A stretch of DNA of 45,786 bases from an uncultured Alphaproteobacteria bacterium (GTDB lineage: Bacteria; Pseudomonadota; Alphaproteobacteria; Rhizobiales; Aestuariivirgaceae), in the NCBI GenBank assembly GCA_937872985.1, contig CALMUW010000113.1, forward strand, positions 1-45,786, given 5' to 3'. The notes beneath the pieces are model-generated. The model was not told the origin of the DNA. It did no database searches and saw only the letters and a list, made by a program, of their open reading frames with translations. A program made the position numbers and the translations under genes. Within the stretch, counting starts at the first letter, position 1; every line of letters starts with the position of its first letter. Of the stretch, positions 16,666 through 24,161 are shown in pieces.

Positions 16666-17931
16666 ATGGACAAGACCGTGAAGCCGAACCAGAAAAAAAC
16701 TGCCGCGCCCGCCGCAAGGTCCGTGTCCGAAGAGCCGGCAGTCCGCAATGACGAGACCCCCGGGACCGATGCGCCGCGCCCGCCGCTGACCGGCTTTTCG
16801 CCGGTCCTGTGCCTCTTGGGGGAAAGTGCTGTGCGCCTTTTTGGCCGCAGCCTGCCGGAACGGCTGAAGCTGCAATTCGCCCGCGAAGGCATCACCGAAG
16901 TCAAGACGCTGGCTGAAGCGCGCGAGCACAATGGCCCGATTATCGTGGTGCGCGCCGACTGTGTGCTCGATCCGCCGCTCATCCAGGCCGTCACCAAACG
17001 TCCGCAATTCCTGCTGCTGGCCAGCGACGACAGCGCCGCGCCCCTGGCCGCCCATGTCCGCAAGGACTCGCTGGACCGGGCGGTGGCCGCCCTCGAAGGC
17101 AAGGGCCTGCCCGCGGGGCTCCTCGCCCGCAAGCCCGCCGACCTCGATGCCCAGTTCTGGAAGGCGCTGCGCAAGCGCGAGGTGCCCTATGCGCTCGCCG
17201 TCACGCCGGACACTGTGACGGCCGTGGGCTGGCGCATGTTCATGGGCACCTACAAGGGGGCGACTGACCTCATCACCAAGCACCTCTGGCCGCGGCCCGC
17301 CTATCACGTCACCGCGTGGCTGGCAGAGCGCGGCGTCACCCCCAACATGGTGACCACCGTCGGGGCCATCGCCACGGTTCTCGCCTTCATCCTGTTCTGG
17401 CGCGGCGACTATGCCCTGGGCCTCATCGCCGCCTGGGCCATGACCTTCCTCGACACGGTGGACGGCAAGCTCGCCCGCACCACCCTCACCTCGTCGAAGT
17501 GGGGCGATGTATTCGACCACGGCATCGACCTCATCCACCCGCCCTTCTGGTATGTGGCCTGGGGTCTCGGCCTTGCCGCCTGGGGCATCATCTGGCCATC
17601 GGCCACCTTCTGGTGGGTCATTGGCATCATCCTCGGCGGCTATGTGCTGCAACGGATCATGGAGGGCATCGCCATCAAGTGGCTCGGCCTCGAAATCCAC
17701 ATCTGGCGGCCCATCGACACCCTGTTCCGCCAGATCACCGCGCGGCGCAATCCCAATCTCATTATTCTCACCCTGTCGCTTCTCGCCCGCCGTCCCGACT
17801 GGGGCCTCATCGCCGTTGCCGCCTGGACGCTCATCTGCCTCGTGCTGCACGGCCTGCAACTGGCCCAGGCGCTGGCCGCCAAAAGAAAGCAGGGCGGCGG
17901 CCCGCTCATCTCCTGGATGACGCGGCCATGA
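16666..17931 (+). CDS. CDP-alcohol phosphatidyltransferase with degenerate N-terminal nucleotidyltransferase domain
   Basis: This 421-residue protein starts at ATG 16666. The C-terminal half is a polytopic CDP-alcohol phosphatidyltransferase with a perfect DGx2ARx8Gx3Dx3D motif at D266, G267, A270, R271, G280, D284 and D288. Such enzymes displace CMP from a CDP-linked substrate. The N-terminal ~200 residues look like a nucleotidyltransferase fold (GESAVRLFGRSLPERLKLQF...EGITEV; GPIIVVRADCVLDPPL) but lack the glycine-rich start motif, so this half is probably inactive. The overall plan resembles IPCT/DIPPS inositol-phosphate enzymes. The last bases overlap the lipid kinase gene (ATGA). In this locus it likely installs the head group on ceramide phosphate, which is an inference. 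Confidence 0.85.
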   Translation: MDKTVKPNQKKTAAPAARSVSEEPAVRNDETPGTDAPRPPLTGFSPVLCLLGESAVRLFGRSLPERLKLQFAREGITEVKTLAEAREHNGPIIVVRADCVLDPPLIQAVTKRPQFLLLASDDSAAPLAAHVRKDSLDRAVAALEGKGLPAGLLARKPADLDAQFWKALRKREVPYALAVTPDTVTAVGWRMFMGTYKGATDLITKHLWPRPAYHVTAWLAERGVTPNMVTTVGAIATVLAFILFWRGDYALGLIAAWAMTFLDTVDGKLARTTLTSSKWGDVFDHGIDLIHPPFWYVAWGLGLAAWGIIWPSATFWWVIGIILGGYVLQRIMEGIAIKWLGLEIHIWRPIDTLFRQITARRNPNLIILTLSLLARRPDWGLIAVAAWTLICLVLHGLQLAQALAAKRKQGGGPLISWMTRP

Positions 17932-18887
17932 CGCGCCCCGGCCTGCTGGTCAATCCGCGCGCCGCACAAGGGAAAAGCAAAGGCCCGGCACTGATCGAAC
18001 GGCTCAATGCCGAAGCCGGTGTCAGCATGGCGCGGCTCGATGAATTTTCGCAGTTGGAAGGCCACCTCCACCGCTTTGCGGCAGATGGCGTCACCCACCT
18101 GTTCATCAGTTCCGGCGACGGCACCATTCAGGCCATCCAGACCCTGTTGGCGGAAAAGACGATTTTCCCGGCCCCGCCGCTGCTCGGCCTTCTGCCCCAC
18201 GGCACCACCAACATGACCGCCGCCGACCTCGGCTTCAAAAGCCGCGACCTCGACACCCAGGCCCACTTCATCCGTTCACTGAACGTTACCCGCACCCACG
18301 CCCGTCCCACCCTGCGCATCGTCAATCCCGCCGATGGCCAGCCGCGCCATGGCATGTTCATGGGCACCGGTGCGGTGTCCGAAGCCACGCTCTATTGCCA
18401 GCGGGTGTTCAACGCGCGCGGCATCACCGGCCACTGGGCCACCTTTGCCACGCTGGCGGGGGCGGCGGGCAAGGCCGCCTTCGCCAGGCCCAACCCGCAC
18501 GATCCCACCCGCTTCGACCGGCCCTATGACCTCGCCCTCACGGCCGATGGCGCGCCCGTGGCGCGGGGACAACACCTCATGGTCATTGCCACCACGCTGG
18601 AAAAACTGATCCTCAACGCCCGGCCCTTCTGGGCGGGCGGCGGCGAAGGCGCCATTCGCGCCAGCCTGTTTCCCTATCCGGTGCCCAACGTCTTCCGCTG
18701 GCTGCTGCCCATGATGTATGGCGGCGAACAGCGCCGCATGCCCGAGGGCGCGCAGTCCATCCGCGCCAGCCGCCTGGCCATTTCCTCACGCGTTTCCTTC
18801 GTGGTCGATGGTGAATTTTTCATGGCGCCGGAACGCGAGGCCTTGCGCGTGGAAACCGGGCCGGAATTCACCTATATGCTGGGCTGA
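17928..18887 (+). CDS. cpgB: Diacylglycerol kinase family lipid kinase, likely ceramide kinase
   Basis: This 319-residue protein starts at ATG 17928, overlapping the previous stop. It has the diacylglycerol kinase catalytic fold: LLVNPRAAQGKSKGP near residues 6-20, the nucleotide-binding SSGDGT at residues 61-66, and LLPHGTTNMTA in place of the usual GTANDFA loop. The C-terminal half keeps the second-domain pattern ending VVDGEFF. The C. crescentus sphingolipid locus contains a lipid kinase (CpgB) that phosphorylates ceramide. The neighbouring ceramide genes support the same assignment here, so I propose ceramide-1-phosphate as product. The symbol is by analogy and a sphingoid-base or diacylglycerol kinase cannot be excluded. 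Confidence 0.8.
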   Translation: MTRPGLLVNPRAAQGKSKGPALIERLNAEAGVSMARLDEFSQLEGHLHRFAADGVTHLFISSGDGTIQAIQTLLAEKTIFPAPPLLGLLPHGTTNMTAADLGFKSRDLDTQAHFIRSLNVTRTHARPTLRIVNPADGQPRHGMFMGTGAVSEATLYCQRVFNARGITGHWATFATLAGAAGKAAFARPNPHDPTRFDRPYDLALTADGAPVARGQHLMVIATTLEKLILNARPFWAGGGEGAIRASLFPYPVPNVFRWLLPMMYGGEQRRMPEGAQSIRASRLAISSRVSFVVDGEFFMAPEREALRVETGPEFTYMLG

Positions 18888-19744
18888 TGGACCCGCTCGC
18901 CGCCTTCGCCGACCGCCAGCTGCAGCGCGCCCTGCCGCCGGAGACGCTGGCCATGGCCGAGGCCATCCGCGCCCGGCACAGCGGGGTCAGCGCCGTGCTG
19001 GCCTATGGCTCCACCCTGCGCGGGGTGGCCACCGCCGATACGCTCATGGACCTTTATGTGCTGACGGCGGAACTGGCTGATGTCTCGCCCAATGTCTTCG
19101 CCCGCGCCGGGGCGGCCCTGGTGCCGCCCAATGTGCATTATGCCGAATGCTCGGTGAACGGAGAAATATACCGCGCGAAATATGCCGTCCTGCCGCTGGC
19201 GTCCTTTGCCCGCAGGATGACGGCGGCCAACCCCTACTTCTGGGCCCGCTTTGCCCAGCCCGCGGCCCTCATCTTCAGCGCCGACAATGCAGCACGCCGC
19301 GCTGTCGCCGCCGCCGTGGCCCAGGCGCTGCGCACCGCCTGGGGCCATGCCCTGGCCCTCCGCCCGGACGGCCCGGCCGCCGCCCGATGGGCCGCCGTCT
19401 TCAGCGAAACCTACCGCACGGAGTTGCGCCCCGAGGGCGGCAACCGCCCCGCCAGCATCGTCGCCGCCTGGCCCGATTATTATGACGACGCAGCCGGCCT
19501 CATGGCCGATGTCACGCCGCGCCCCGCCCATTGGCCCCTGCGCCGCCTGCACGGCAAGCTCCTCACCCTCGCCCGCCTTGCCAAGGCGGCCTTCACCTTC
19601 GCGGGCGGTGCCGACTACATCGTCTGGAAAATCGAGCGCCATTCCGGCGCTAAGATCACCCTCTCGGACTGGCAGCGCCGTCATCCGCTCGTCGCGGGCC
19701 TCCTGCTGCTGCCGTCGCTGCTGAAACGCGGGGCAATTCGTTAG
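18887..19744 (+). CDS. Tam41/Mmp37-like nucleotidyltransferase, putative CDP-lipid synthase
   Basis: This 285-residue protein starts at ATG 18887, overlapping the previous stop as TGATG. Its N-terminal half follows the pattern of the mitochondrial phosphatidate cytidylyltransferase Tam41 (Mmp37): AYGS at residues 39-42, then TLMDLYVL at about 52-59 matching the MIDLIFAV-type strand, then NVHYAECSVNGEIYRAKYAV (K98) matching its GVYFN...IKYGV block. Later VFSETYRTELRPE...PASIV fits the LSYMGDFRM...PxKVxxIV segment. Tam41 makes CDP-diacylglycerol from phosphatidate and CTP. The gene directly follows the lipid kinase, so I infer it makes a CDP-lipid, perhaps CDP-ceramide. The match was made by eye without a profile search. 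Confidence 0.68.
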   Translation: MDPLAAFADRQLQRALPPETLAMAEAIRARHSGVSAVLAYGSTLRGVATADTLMDLYVLTAELADVSPNVFARAGAALVPPNVHYAECSVNGEIYRAKYAVLPLASFARRMTAANPYFWARFAQPAALIFSADNAARRAVAAAVAQALRTAWGHALALRPDGPAAARWAAVFSETYRTELRPEGGNRPASIVAAWPDYYDDAAGLMADVTPRPAHWPLRRLHGKLLTLARLAKAAFTFAGGADYIVWKIERHSGAKITLSDWQRRHPLVAGLLLLPSLLKRGAIR

Positions 19745-19790
19745 AGCAACCGGCGGTCAGTTGGAATCAACTGCCGCCGACAAGTTGCTC
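19744..19790. repeat. Palindromic element / bidirectional terminator, copy B
   Basis: A 47-bp palindrome begins GAGCAAC and ends GTTGCTC and encloses a second, very stable stem CGGCGGTCAGTTG / CAACTGCCGCCG around a GAAT loop. The plus-strand stop TAG supplies its first base, exactly as in the copy at 7891-7938. It separates the two converging arms of the sphingolipid locus and probably ends or protects the plus-strand transcript. Confidence 0.75.
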
Positions 19791-19804
19791 GCCAGCAATA
19801 AGTC

Positions 19805-19844
19805 AGAGCGGTGGCTTTGATGCAGTCAAAGCGCAAACCACTCT
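19805..19844 (-). terminator. Hairpin at the end of the serine palmitoyltransferase transcript
   Basis: An imperfect inverted repeat has outer arms AGAG/CTCT and an inner arm CTTTGA/TCAAAG around TGCAG. On the minus strand it starts immediately at the TAG stop of the serine palmitoyltransferase gene. There is no clear T-run, so its role as terminator is inferred from position and from its resemblance to the adjacent palindromic elements. Confidence 0.55.
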
Positions 19845-21030
19845 AGGCTTTCCCCGCCACCACCCTGCCAAAGGTAGCGATGATCTGGTCGATCTCGGCC
19901 TCCGTGTGCGCCGCCGACACCGAGCAGCGCAGCAGGCACAGCTTGTTGGGCGTGCCCGGCGGCAGGGCGATGTTCACATAGACGCCGCTCTTGAGCAGTT
20001 CATTCCACATCATGATGGTGGTGGGCTCATCGGGACACTTCACCGCCACCACAGGACTGACCGCGCCGCTGCCCAGTTCCAGTCCCAGCCCCTTGAAGCC
20101 GTGGTAGAGCCGCGCCGAATTGGCCGCGAGGCGCGCCCGCCGCTCCGGTTCCGCCGCCAGCTTCCTCACCGCCGCCAGCGAGGTGGCAATGGAGGCGGGC
20201 GACGACGAGGCCGTGAACATATAGGGCCGCATGGCATAGCGCAGGGTCTCGAACAGCGGATGATTGCCCGCGCCGAAGCCGCCGATGGCACCCACGCTCT
20301 TGGAAAAGGTGCCGCCCACGAAGTCGATGTCGTCCTCCAGCCCCGCCTCGTCCGCCAGCCCGCGGCCATTGGGGCCGAGCACGCCGAAGGAATGGGCCTC
20401 GTCGGCCAGAAGCTGGAAGCCATGCTTCTTCTTCACTTCCACGAAGTCGGCCAGGGGGGCCCGGTCGCCGAGCATGGAATAGATGCCCTCCACCACCACG
20501 AGCTTGCCGCCCGCGCCCTCGGAACGCGCCAGCCGCTTGTCGAGATCGGTGGCGTCATTGTGCCGGAAGCGCACCAGCTTCGCGCCCGACAGCGTGCAGC
20601 CGTCGTAGATGGAGGAATGCGAATCCGCATCGAGATAGATCGTGTCGTTGGGCCCCGCCAGACCCGACAACATGCCGAGGTTGGCCTGATAGCCGGTGGT
20701 GAAGACGATGCAGTGCTTGCGTTTGAGGAAGGTCGCCAGTTCCGCTTCCAGTTCCTTGTGCATGGCATAGGAACCGTTGGCGATGCGCGAGCCGGTGGTG
20801 CCGGTGCCGAATTCGGCCATGGCCTTCTGCCCCGCCGCGATGCAATCGGGATCGAAGGTGATGCCCATGTAATTATTGGTGCCCGCCAAAATCGTCTCGC
20901 GGCCCTGGATGACGCCGCGCGTCGGCGACAGGATGCGGTCGTTCACCAGATTCACCGCATTGACGCCCAGTTCCATCATGCGCTGGTGGCGCTCGGCAAT
21001 GCCGCGATGCTTGTCCAACAGGTCAACCAT
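19843..21030 (-). CDS. spt: Serine palmitoyltransferase
   Basis: This 395-residue protein is a pyridoxal-phosphate alpha-oxoamine synthase. It joins L-serine and an acyl thioester to give 3-ketosphinganine, the first step of sphingolipid synthesis. The PLP lysine is K244 in TFSKS. LLADEAHSFG and the DADSHSSIYDG segment supply the cofactor-binding Asp and His residues, and the N-terminal block NYMGITFDP and GTTGSRIANGSYAMH fit the family. Length matches bacterial soluble serine palmitoyltransferases. The ACP gene lies 3 bp upstream, followed by the ceramide reductase and acyl-AMP ligase genes. A different member of the family (KBL, BioF, HemA) is less likely given this context. Confidence 0.93.
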   Translation of the reverse strand: MVDLLDKHRGIAERHQRMMELGVNAVNLVNDRILSPTRGVIQGRETILAGTNNYMGITFDPDCIAAGQKAMAEFGTGTTGSRIANGSYAMHKELEAELATFLKRKHCIVFTTGYQANLGMLSGLAGPNDTIYLDADSHSSIYDGCTLSGAKLVRFRHNDATDLDKRLARSEGAGGKLVVVEGIYSMLGDRAPLADFVEVKKKHGFQLLADEAHSFGVLGPNGRGLADEAGLEDDIDFVGGTFSKSVGAIGGFGAGNHPLFETLRYAMRPYMFTASSSPASIATSLAAVRKLAAEPERRARLAANSARLYHGFKGLGLELGSGAVSPVVAVKCPDEPTTIMMWNELLKSGVYVNIALPPGTPNKLCLLRCSVSAAHTEAEIDQIIATFGRVVAGKA

Positions 21031-21033
21031 GGT

Positions 21034-21279
21034 TCACGCCTTCCTGCGCTTGGCCACCACCAGGGCTAGATCGCCGATGGTCCGGGTTTCCGACACGACA
21101 TTGAGCGGAATCTCGATGTCGTAGTGATCCTCCACCTCCATCACGAAATCCATGATGTCCACCGAGTCGATGTTGAGTTCGGCGGGAATGTCGGTGTCGG
21201 CCGAAAGCGTCACACCGCCCTTGTTATAGGGCTGCAGCAGAGTGACGATCTGGGCCACGATGTCGGCGGGAGCGTTCAT
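21034..21279 (-). CDS. Acyl carrier protein for sphingoid-base synthesis
   Basis: This 81-residue acyl carrier protein starts at ATG 21279, which has GGAAG five bases upstream; an in-frame GTG at 21294 lies inside the end of the upstream reductase gene and is rejected. The phosphopantetheine serine is S39 in the DSVD motif, followed by the recognition helix DFVMEVEDHYDIEIP. The acyl carrier is expected to deliver the fatty acyl chain, activated by the ligase at 22242-24035, to serine palmitoyltransferase encoded next. It is distinct from the housekeeping AcpP of fatty acid synthesis. Confidence 0.92.
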   Translation of the reverse strand: MNAPADIVAQIVTLLQPYNKGGVTLSADTDIPAELNIDSVDIMDFVMEVEDHYDIEIPLNVVSETRTIGDLALVVAKRRKA

Positions 21280-21290
21280 AATTCTTCCGT

Positions 21291-22232
21291 TCACTGAGGT
21301 TTTGCCGGCGGCAGCCAGCCGTGCGCCCGGTACCAGGCGAAGGTTTCTGCCATCCCCTCCTCCAGCCGGATGGCGTCGGCGCGCGGCCAGCCGTCGCCGC
21401 GCACCACCCAGTCGCCGGAAAAGTAAAGCTCGTTTATCTTGCCGCGATTGATCATGGAAGGGCTTTGCCGGTGCCGCGCCCAGGCCTCGGCCGCCACCGC
21501 CACCATCGCCGGCACGGCCTTGGGCAGGTGGACGAGACGCCGCGGCACGCCATGGATCTTGCGCGCCGCCGCCGCCAGGTCATTCCAGTCATGGCCGCCG
21601 CGCGTGGTGTCGCCCACCTCGCGCAGGCCCACCACATCGGAGGCCGCCGCGCGGGCCACCACGCGGGCAAAATCCGCCCCATGGATCAGGGAAAAACGCT
21701 GGCCCCGGCGCCCCGGCACCACGGCCACCGGCCGGGTCAATTCCTTGAACAGCGGCAGGGTGGCCCTGTCGCCCGGTCCGTAAATGGCGGCAGGCCGCAG
21801 GATGAACAGGCCCTCCACCGGCATCAGATCGAGCACAACACTTTCCGAGGCGCGCTTGCTGGCGGCATAGGGCGACAGTTCCGGCTGGCGCGCCGCCAGT
21901 GACGAGATATGGACCAGACGCCGCACGCCTTCGGCCAGCGCCGCTTCGGCCACGGCGCGCGTGCCGTCACGGTTCACCCGGAAATAATCTTCCGCCGACA
22001 GACCGCTGATGGCACCCGCCACATGGATCACAACGTCGGCTCTCTGGCACAATTCGCGCAGCGCCCTGCCATCGGCAAGGTCTCCCGGCACCAGTTGAAT
22101 GCCCTCGGCCACCTGCGCCCGCGCCGGATTGCGCACCAGGGCTGACACCTGATGGCCCTGCGCCACCAGTTCCGACAGGATGAAACGCCCGGCAAAGCCG
22201 GTGCCGCCGGTCACTGCAACCTTCAGCGTCAT
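21291..22232 (-). CDS. cerR: Ceramide reductase homologue (NAD(P)-dependent SDR, extended)
   Basis: This 313-residue extended short-chain dehydrogenase has the nucleotide-binding motif TGGTGFAG at residues 8-15 and the catalytic YAASK tetrad segment, with LVHISSLAA just before it. In C. crescentus the equivalent gene beside serine palmitoyltransferase and ACP is cerR, which reduces the 3-keto group of the sphingoid or ceramide intermediate. The gene order here (acyl ligase, cerR, acp, spt) supports the same role. It lies 9 bp after the ligase gene and ends 11 bp before the ACP start. Whether it acts on 3-ketosphinganine or on 3-ketoceramide is not visible from sequence. Confidence 0.85.
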   Translation of the reverse strand: MTLKVAVTGGTGFAGRFILSELVAQGHQVSALVRNPARAQVAEGIQLVPGDLADGRALRELCQRADVVIHVAGAISGLSAEDYFRVNRDGTRAVAEAALAEGVRRLVHISSLAARQPELSPYAASKRASESVVLDLMPVEGLFILRPAAIYGPGDRATLPLFKELTRPVAVVPGRRGQRFSLIHGADFARVVARAAASDVVGLREVGDTTRGGHDWNDLAAAARKIHGVPRRLVHLPKAVPAMVAVAAEAWARHRQSPSMINRGKINELYFSGDWVVRGDGWPRADAIRLEEGMAETFAWYRAHGWLPPAKPQ

Positions 22233-22241
22233 GACAATCCG

Positions 22242-24035
22242 TTACTGCGCCGCCACCATGGCCGGAAGCGGCATCTCGGCAATTTCGCCATCGAGATACT
22301 TCTGGCGCGCCCCTGCACGCGACAGTTTGCCGGACGACGTGAAGGGCAGGCTCTTGGGCGGCACCAGCACGATCTGGCACTGCACACCCGCACTCTCATG
22401 CACCACCGCACCCACCTCGCGGCGCAGCGCCTCACGCGCTGCCGCGTCGCCAAGGCGGCATTCCACCAGCACCACCACCTCGTCCTCGCCGCTTGCTGCT
22501 TCCACCGCGAAGGCCGCCACATCGCCGGAGCGCACCCCGTCGACGCGTTCGGCGGCCCATTCGATGTCCTGCGGCCAGATGTTGCGGCCATTGTGCAGGA
22601 TGAGATCCTTGGCCCGCCCGGTGATGACGATCTCGCCCTTGAGCATGTAGCCCATGTCGCCGGTGTCGAGGAAACCATCCTCGCCCAGCACCGCCGCCGT
22701 GGCCTCAGGCTTCTGGTAATAGCCCGCCATGAGACTGGGGCCGGAAACGAAAATGCGGCCGATGCGGCGCTCCGGCAGAGCCTTGCCGTCCTCGCCGCGC
22801 ACCACCAGTTCATGGCCCGGCAGCGGCTTGCCGCAGACCACGAAGCTGCGCAGCTCGCCCTCGGCCTGGCCGGGCCGCGCCGGCACCGCATGGTGGAAGG
22901 TCTTCATGGCGGCACGGTCAATGCGGTCCACCTTCAAGTCCGACCCGACATCAACGAAGGACACGGCCAGCGTCGATTCCGCCATGCCATAGCTCGGCAT
23001 GAAGGCCGTGGCCTTGAAGCCCGCGGCCGCCATGGTCTGCGAAAATTCCGCCAGCACGTCGGCGCGCACCATGTCGCCGCCGATGCCCGCCACCCGCCAG
23101 GCCGACAGATCAAGCGACCCGGCATCGCCGTTGACGCGCCGCGCCGCCAGCTCGTAGCCGAAGGTGGGCGAGAAGGCACAGGTGGTGCGGTTGTCGCTCA
23201 TCAGTTTCAGCCACAGGGCCGGGCGGCGCGCAAAGGCCGTGGTGGCCATGTAGTCCACCGTCACCTGGCCCATCAGCGGCGACAGGCAGAAGCCGACCAG
23301 GCCCATGTCGTGATAGAGCGGCAGCCAGGAGAAGGCGCGGTCCGCCGGCGTCACCTTCAGGCCATGCCGGAGAATGCCGGCGCAATTGGTGGTAATGGAT
23401 TTCTGCGTGACCAGCACACCCTTGGGATCGGAGGTCGATCCCGACGAATACTGGATATAGGCCACATCATCGGCAGCAAAGCCCTCAAGCCGCATCATGC
23501 TTTCCGGCTGGGCCTGCAATGCCCCATGGGTCATGACGCGCGAAACCCCCGCCAGCGCCGCGCCGGCGCCGATCTGCTCGGCCAGTTCCTCGCTGGTGAT
23601 CACCGCATTGGCGCGCGCCGCCTTCAGCATCCCGGCCACGCGCTCCACATAGGCATCGCGTCCGCCGATATACATGGAATAGGGCATGGGGCACGGCACC
23701 ATGCCGGCATATTGGCAGCCGAAGAACACCGCCATGAAATCAGGCCCGGTTTCCGCCACCACGGCCACGCGTTCGCCGCGCTTCACCCCGGCGGAGAGCA
23801 GCTTGCGCGCCGTGGCCAGCGCCCGCTGACGCAGGTCGGCATAGGGCAGCACGGTCTGCAAGACGCCACGCCCGGAATAGAAGTTGAACCCGGTGACACC
23901 CTGTGCCGCATAGTCCAGGGCCTCGGCAATGGTGGCAAAGCCGCCAAGCTTCTGGGCCAGGTCGCGATTGGCCCGGGGCGTGCGCTGCATCACTGCCTCA
24001 GCCGCCGTCACATCCTTCACCATGGTCGCCGTCAT
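22242..24035 (-). CDS. Fatty acyl-AMP ligase / acyl-ACP synthetase
   Basis: This 597-residue adenylate-forming enzyme starts at ATG 24035; a TTG one codon upstream is not needed. It shows the ATP-binding loop YSSGSTSDPKGV, the SWLPLYHDMGLVGFCLSPL block characteristic of fatty acyl-AMP ligases, and the late motif GDMGYMLKGEIVITGRAKD followed by NGRNIWPQDIE. Fatty acyl-AMP ligases activate a fatty acid as acyl-AMP and load it on an acyl carrier protein rather than on CoA. The ACP encoded two genes later is the likely acceptor. It opens the minus-strand sphingolipid arm, behind a 126-bp leader holding a strong inverted repeat. Confidence 0.88.
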   Translation of the reverse strand: MTATMVKDVTAAEAVMQRTPRANRDLAQKLGGFATIAEALDYAAQGVTGFNFYSGRGVLQTVLPYADLRQRALATARKLLSAGVKRGERVAVVAETGPDFMAVFFGCQYAGMVPCPMPYSMYIGGRDAYVERVAGMLKAARANAVITSEELAEQIGAGAALAGVSRVMTHGALQAQPESMMRLEGFAADDVAYIQYSSGSTSDPKGVLVTQKSITTNCAGILRHGLKVTPADRAFSWLPLYHDMGLVGFCLSPLMGQVTVDYMATTAFARRPALWLKLMSDNRTTCAFSPTFGYELAARRVNGDAGSLDLSAWRVAGIGGDMVRADVLAEFSQTMAAAGFKATAFMPSYGMAESTLAVSFVDVGSDLKVDRIDRAAMKTFHHAVPARPGQAEGELRSFVVCGKPLPGHELVVRGEDGKALPERRIGRIFVSGPSLMAGYYQKPEATAAVLGEDGFLDTGDMGYMLKGEIVITGRAKDLILHNGRNIWPQDIEWAAERVDGVRSGDVAAFAVEAASGEDEVVVLVECRLGDAAAREALRREVGAVVHESAGVQCQIVLVPPKSLPFTSSGKLSRAGARQKYLDGEIAEMPLPAMVAAQ

Positions 24036-24068
24036 CAAACCAGTCCCGACACGATTGGAGCCCAGGGG

Positions 24069-24114
24069 GCCGCCGGAGGCATTCCGGCGAGCCTTGAGGT
24101 AAACCTCCGGCGGC
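24069..24114 (-). promoter_or_regulatory. Inverted repeat in the acyl-AMP ligase leader
   Basis: A perfect 11-bp inverted repeat, GCCGCCGGAGG at 24069-24079 and CCTCCGGCGGC at 24104-24114, with a 24-base spacer, lies 34-79 bases before the ligase start. It could be an operator or an mRNA hairpin. The bases just after it (CGGCGGCGTCAGTTGAAATC) resemble the inner stem of the palindromic element at 19744-19790, so it may be a decayed relative. Function is not known. Confidence 0.4.
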
Positions 24115-24161
24115 GTCAGTTGAAATCAATTGGTGTTTCGGATTGTAACACCCGGCGAGGC

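Noticed and set aside
16576..17859. A 427-residue open frame on the minus strand
   Set aside because: It is antisense to the CDP-alcohol phosphatidyltransferase, which has a perfect catalytic motif.
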